In this document: positions 59,079-64,000 of the stretch, piece after piece
Layout: each line of letters starts with the position of its first letter
Numbering within the stretch: position 1 is the stretch's first letter
Made by a program: the position numbers and the translations under genes
Origin: Ashinkailepas kermadecensis
Taxonomy: Eukaryota; Arthropoda; Thecostraca; Neolepadidae
Direction: 5' to 3'
Length of the DNA stretch: 64,000 nt
NCBI GenBank assembly: GCA_034440615.1
Contig: JAOTOM010004953.1
Span: 62,001 to 126,000 of the forward strand
Notes under the pieces: model-generated
Seen by the model: only the letters and a program-made list of their open reading frames with translations
Database searches by the model: none
What the model was told of the DNA's origin: nothing

Positions 59079-61361
59079 GTGAGCCTACTCTGAGATCCTG
59101 ATAGGGTGCAGCTAAATACGAGTATGTGTGTGTCTACAGCTGTACTGTCAGGACAAGAAAGGCAAATAACGGACAGCTCTGTGCCAAATGAGCCACGATG
59201 GCACTAGATGAAGCTCAGTGAATGAACTGATCAGGTTGACGATTGTCGTCGTGGAAACGCGCTGATTTTTGCTTCATATGAAGCACTCACCTGCCTATAA
59301 ATTATAGTGGACTACAACACCACCCCTCCTCTCTTCTTTTCTGGGGAAGATCGCAGAATTCCGTGCACACCACGGGCGAGAACTAATTAACTAAACTTCC
59401 GGGTTTTATAGAGACCAGTAGGAGTAGGAGCGCAGCGCTAGGACTCCGATATGCATTGCATATGTGACAATTTGCATGATGAGCAATTTCCCAAAAACTT
59501 CTACTAGGAAGACGTCCTTTTTAAGCTGCAACGTGTCTAACAGCCGAGTTCTTTCAGAGAACTCACAGGTGGCAAGATCATTTCGATGATTTCTTACGAG
59601 CCTTTTCAGTGTATATTATATGACGCAAAATAAACGCAATTCTACGGTTGATGGCATTGATTGCCTGTCGCATTGCATTTTGCAATGCATACTTACATTG
59701 CAAAATGCATTGCCGGACTACATTGCATTGCATGATTGTTACATTGCCTGTCGTGTAAAAGAAGCTTCAATAAATTTACGATGATTTCACGTTGGAAAAT
59801 AGAACAAAGTAAACCTCCCAGTCCCTTCACTCCCAAGCAGCTTTATTCTGCGCAGGGCTGCCATATCTTCGGCATGACCACTTTACACCTGCAGCGCGAG
59901 CGCGGATGTATTAAAAAATATATCATGGAATACGTTCAGCAAAAAAAAAACACCATTCAGAACCTTCCAATTGAGATTCGAATTCCCTCACAACAGTTTT
60001 GACCTACCCCAACTAGGTACGAGTGCAACATTGCGTCCAACTTGAGCATGTAGTTTTCTAGTTACCTGTATACACATGTTGCGCCCTCCTTTACCTGTGA
60101 AGATGAAAATCCTCTTCCTACAGCCGTAGCAATTGACCCCAAAGCAGTCACCTGGAACTTTCCAGTCGACTTTAAACTAGGTTTGTCACAGATTTGACCG
60201 ATCACAAGTATATGCGGAAAATTTCATTGAAAAGGTACTTTCTGGTTCCGGAGTGGGGTGACTGATTGACACACACACACACCTAAGGAAATGGCACAGT
60301 AGATTCGCAAGCCGTATGTGTTCCCTATGATGTCCGAATTAGTGGTACATACATGCCATTTTCTATTTATTAGCTTTGTGCACCCCTGCAGTGGTGCACC
60401 AGTGCACTGGTGGCGTCATAATGGCGTCTGAGTCATTCGGGAACGTTACGAATGCATCCATGGTGATAGATAAAACGCCTACACGATGTTTTTACCTATC
60501 ACCTACATATATATAACAACAGCACATTGTTTGTCTAAACGAAACTGTACTGGTATGTAAATAACCATACTGCTCAAAACCAGCGCCGAAAAAAATTAAA
60601 TGTAAATGAGAATTTTTCGCTTTTGTTACGAATGTTTCCATGTAATTTCGCCCAGTATTAACATGGCGATCTCAGGACATCTTCCGGCAGGCCTATGAAA
60701 AATGCATTCATCTCTTTTAAAATGCCATGAGTGGCAGTAGAGGCGCAGCCAAAGGGGAGGGGGACCGTCCCTCCCACACCACTTAGCAACCGAAAATACA
60801 CGGAATGAAACAATACATTTTTATATTTTACCATGCAAAACCAATAATTTTCCACGTATTAGCGCGCCGAAAGTGTTCTCTGTTTCATTGAATTTTTGGA
60901 ACCGCCCCGCCTAAGGCAATCCTGTCTTCGCCACTGAATGTCAGCATCCCCGGCAACCAACCTTCTTCCTACATTAAGGCTGGTAAGCATGAGTGGGAAG
61001 GGGATGATCAAAGTAGCTGGTAGTGGGGTGGGTATGCTATGGATAAAAAGATCCATGCTGATTGATCCCTCATACAGTGCCTTAAAATCGTACTAAAGTG
61101 CCGAAAAAATTAATGAATGGGTCTATGTATTAATCTGTCGCCTCAGCGAATCATCAAAATCCATCACCAGAGCGTGCAGTCCAGCCATGCACTGGCCATG
61201 GCCATGGCCATGGCCAATTTCATCAGCTAAGCATCAGTTTCATGTTGTGTTTTGACATGGGAGGGACGGATCGTCCTCACTTTCCGAGGTGAGCAGCTGT
61301 GTCGATGACTGAAATGCTCGAGAGGGCAGCGCTGCTGTGTTGCAGAATGCGCTTACCAGTA
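59079..61361. other. No gene recognised; one perfect hairpin
   Basis: At 59674-59687 and 59696-59709 TGCATTTTGCAATG pairs perfectly with its inverse across an 8-nt loop, within a patch where ATTGCA recurs several times. A four-copy ATGGCC repeat lies at about 61193-61216. Coding motifs were not seen. Confidence 0.5.
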
Positions 61362-61981
61362 CCGCTGCCTGATGAGAGGTGCTTATCTGGGGGTGCTACA
61401 TTTAACCGCTGCCTGATGAAAGGTGCTTCTATGAGAGTGCTACATTTAACCGCTGCCTGATGAGAGGTGCTTCTATGAGAGTGCTACATTTAACCGCTGC
61501 CTGATGAAAGGTGCTTCTATGAGAGTGCTACATTTAACAGCTGCCTGATGAGAGGTGCTTCTATGAGAGTGCTACATTTAACAGCTGCCTGATGAGAGGT
61601 GCTTCTATGAGAGTGCTACATTTAACAGCTGCCTGATGAGAGGTGCTTCTCTGAGAGTGCTACATTTAACAGCTGTCTGATGAGAGGTGTTTCTCTGAGA
61701 GTGCTACATTTAACACCTGTCTGATGAGAGGTGCTTCTATGAGAGTGCTACATTTAACAGCTGCCTGATGAGAGGTGCTTCTCTGAGAGTGCTACATTTA
61801 ACAGCTGTCTGATGAGAGGTGTTTCTCTGAGAGTGCTACATTTAACACCTGTCTGATGAGAGGTGCTTCTCTGAGAGTGCTACATTTAACCGCTGCCTGA
61901 TGAGAGGTGCTTCTATGACAGTGCTATATTTAATCGCTTCCTCTTGAGAGGTGCTTCCATGAGAGTGCTACATTTAACCGC
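61362..61981 (+). repeat. Minisatellite, 44-bp unit, about 14 copies
   Basis: The unit is CCGCTGCCTGATGAGAGGTG, CTTCTATGAGAGTGCTACAT, TTAA. A subtype series (ACAGCTGTCTG with GTTTCTCTG, then ACACCTGTCTG) appears at 61669 and again exactly 132 bp (three units) later at 61801, a trimeric higher-order repeat. Confidence 0.97.
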
Positions 61982-62171
61982 ATCGCGTTGGCGCTCAGTC
62001 TGCTTTGCTAGGTTTGCTAGGCTCTGGGAAGCTATAACTTGAAGTCATTGAGTCGCAAATGAACCAATAATAGCGATTGCGATGGAGGAAAGGAAACCGA
62101 TGTACCAGCGGCATAGGACCAAGGTCAGCAGCTTCGCCGGATAGGACGCCAGCAGCTACACACCTGAGATC
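61982..62171. other. Spacer, no gene recognised
   Basis: Short unique-looking sequence. Confidence 0.45.
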
Positions 62172-62490
62172 GTCACTACCATCCCGACAGCTGTTGCCCC
62201 GGAACCAACACTACCATCCCGACAGCTGCTGTCCTGGGGCCAACACTACCATCCCGACAGCTGCTGCCCTGAGATCGACACTACCATCCCGACAGCTGCT
62301 GTCCTGGGGCCAACACTACCATCCCGACGGCTGCTGCCCTGGGCCCGACACTACCATCCCGACAGCTACTGCCCTGGGGCCGACAATACCATCTCAACAG
62401 CTGTTACCCTGGGGCCGACAATACCATCTCAACAGTTGCTGCAATGGCACCGACACTACCATTCCGACAGCTGCTGCCATGACATCGACT
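62172..62490 (+). repeat. Minisatellite, 35-bp unit, about nine copies
   Basis: CTACCATCCCGACAGCTGCT recurs at 35-bp steps (62176, 62211, 62246, 62281, 62316). The linker varies (GCCCTGGGGCCGACA, GTCCTGGGGCCAACA, GCCCTGAGATCGACA). Confidence 0.95.
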
Positions 62491-62703
62491 CCAACTGATC
62501 CAAGGTCCCGACACCGGCACAGGGGCGACACTCGGCGGTGAAACTGGCGCACCACTGACCTGATTGCGGCGTGCGCGGCGCGGCACGTATGCGTTGCACA
62601 CCAGATAGAATGGCACGTACTTACCAGGCGCCGGCGACAGAGTGCGTGGTGCGGCGAAACAGAGCCGCTGGCCGCCGCAGCTCGTCGGGCTGCCGGCCCT
62701 CAC
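62491..62703. other. GC-rich spacer
   Basis: No gene recognised. Confidence 0.45.
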
Positions 62704-62955
62704 GCCACCTCATGCCGTGCCACGCTGACTGACGCCGGGCCACGCCGTGTCACGCCGACTCACGCCGTGTCACGCCGACTCATGCTGTGGCACGCCGACT
62801 CATGCCGAGTCACGTCGAGTCACGCCGTGTCACGCCGACACAAGCCGGGCCGCGCCATGCCACGCCACCTCATGCCATGGCACGCCATCTCATGCCATGG
62901 CACGCCGTCTCACGCTGACCCACGCCGGGCCACGCCGAGTCACGCCGAGTTGGGC
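62704..62955 (+). repeat. Short-period tandem repeat, 10-bp basic unit
   Basis: Alternating ten-mers such as TCACGCCGAC, TCACGCCGTG, TCATGCCATG and GCCACGCCGG repeat about 25 times, giving a loose 20-bp dimer. Confidence 0.92.
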
Positions 62956-63013
62956 TGTCCTCAAGAGGCCAGCTGCTGCGGTTTGACCGGCTATGCTTCA
63001 CGCGACCGGCGAC
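62956..63013. other. Spacer
   Basis: Short unique sequence between two arrays. Confidence 0.45.
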
Positions 63014-63800
63014 CTCACCTGGCCCGATCAGCAGCTCAGGAGACACCAGGACCACACCTGGCCCGATCAGCAGCTCAGGAGACACCAGGACCACACCTGG
63101 CCCGATCAGCAGCTCAGGAGACACCAGGAACTGACCCGGCCCGATCAGCAGCTCAGGAGACACCAGGAACTGACCCGGCCCGATCAGCAGCTCAGGAGAC
63201 ACCAGGAACTGACCCGGTCCGATCAGCAGCTCAGGAGACACCAGGAACTGACCCGGCCCGATCAGCAGCTCAGGAGACACCAGGAACTGACCCGGTCCGA
63301 TCAGCAGCTCAGGAGACACCAGGAACTGATCCGGCCCGATCAGCAGCTCAGGAGACACCAGGAACTGATCCGGCCCGATCAGCAGCTCAGGAGACACCAG
63401 GAACTGACCCGGCCCGATCAGCAGCTCAGAAGACACCAGGAACTGACCCGGCCCGATCAGCAGCTCAGGAGACACCAGGAACTGACCCGGCCCGATCAGC
63501 AGCTCAGGAAACACCAGGAACTGACCCGGCCCGATCAGCAGCTCAGGAGACACCAGGAACTGACCCGGCCCGATCAGCAGCTCAGGAAACACCAGGAACT
63601 GACCCGGCCCGATCAGCAGCTCAGGAAACACCAGGAACTGACCCGGCCCGATCAGCAGCTCAGGAGACACCAGGAACTGACCCGGCCCGATCAGCAGCTC
63701 AGGAGACACCAGGAACTGACCCGGCCCGATCAGCAGCTCAGGAAACACCAGGAACTGACCCGGCCCGATCAGCAGCTCAGGAAACACCAGGAACTGGGCC
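63014..63800 (+). repeat. Minisatellite, 39-bp unit, about 20 copies
   Basis: The unit is CCCGATCAGCAGCTCAGGAG plus ACACCAGGAACTGACCCGG. The first copies have GACCACACCTGG in place of GAACTGACCCGG. GAGACACC/GAAACACC and GGCCCG/GGTCCG variants are interspersed. Not related to the 39-bp unit at 56 kb. Frames of about 300-350 codons are by-products. Confidence 0.97.
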
Positions 63801-64000
63801 CGGTCCAGCCCGGCCATCCATGTGACGACCGGCGGCCGAGGCTGACCACCGTTGTCCGTGACACGCGGGGTCACGTGTCGTCACGCGCGTCGTGGCGCGT
63901 GCCTTGAGAGGTGCGGAGACGGGTCACGACCGCATATGCACGCTCTCAGAACAGTCGGTATGAAAGGTGAGCCATAGGTTTTGACTCAGGTCAGTGTCTG
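63801..64000. other. CpG-rich end of window, no gene recognised
   Basis: TCACGTGTCGTCACGCGCGTC and related CpG-dense sequence. The window ends without a feature. Confidence 0.4.

Noticed and set aside
61362..61981. CTGATGAG cores suggesting tandem hammerhead ribozymes
   Set aside because: The required GAAA after stem II and a matching cleavage triplet with stem III are absent. The stem would not pair.
63014..63800. CRISPR-like array appearance (regular short repeats)
   Set aside because: Units are head-to-tail with no unique spacers, and the genome is eukaryotic. The same holds for all other arrays in the window.

Overview
This 64 kb window is nuclear DNA from a eukaryote, almost certainly a metazoan. 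It holds a CR1-type LINE, a Penelope-like element, a second non-LTR reverse transcriptase, a Tc1/mariner-like remnant, a tRNA-derived SINE, long TA/CA/GA microsatellites and many GC-rich minisatellites. The abundant CpG in the old sequence and arrays suggests an invertebrate. Species cannot be fixed from what I can see; a mollusc, chelicerate or other marine invertebrate would fit. I found no intact protein-coding host gene, no rRNA and no convincing functional tRNA. Nearly all long open frames are by-products of tandem repeats.

Layout. 0-12 kb: CA/TA microsatellite, a 1.76 kb segment bounded by 93-bp terminal inverted repeats (TIRs, 240-1998), a compound GA/TA/GAGACA microsatellite (2.8-3.6 kb), a three-copy 120-bp repeat, a 2.1 kb array of a 50-bp unit (8.6-10.7 kb), a foldback at 11 kb and a faint reverse-transcriptase relic at 11.7 kb. 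12-17 kb: arrays of 41, 68 and 60 bp, then a decayed Penelope-like element (15.7-16.7 kb). 17-25 kb: a TA tract, a Tc1/mariner-like relic, and 41-bp and 81-bp arrays.

25-31 kb is the most informative stretch. A CpG-poor CR1 LINE (about 25.5-29.67 kb; ORF1 with an SGNH-hydrolase domain, ORF2 with APE endonuclease and RT) has landed inside an older, CpG-rich non-LTR RT. The two halves of the older RT flank it, and its 3' part was also split by a 57-bp minisatellite. Both elements are dead: stops, frameshifts, and a lost catalytic Asp in the CR1.

31-47 kb: arrays of 21 bp (about 73 copies), 63 bp and 66 bp (about 42 copies), with GC-rich spacers. 47-64 kb: 34-, 28-, 51- and 16-bp arrays, a palindrome with perfect 38-bp arms between direct repeats (52.8-53.4 kb), a 39-bp array (56-57.5 kb), a full-length tRNA-derived SINE with clear target-site duplication (57.66-57.83 kb), and arrays of 70, 44, 35 and 39 bp. 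Minisatellites together fill roughly a fifth of the window. The dominant processes visible are transposon insertion and decay, and repeated birth, homogenisation and erosion of tandem arrays.
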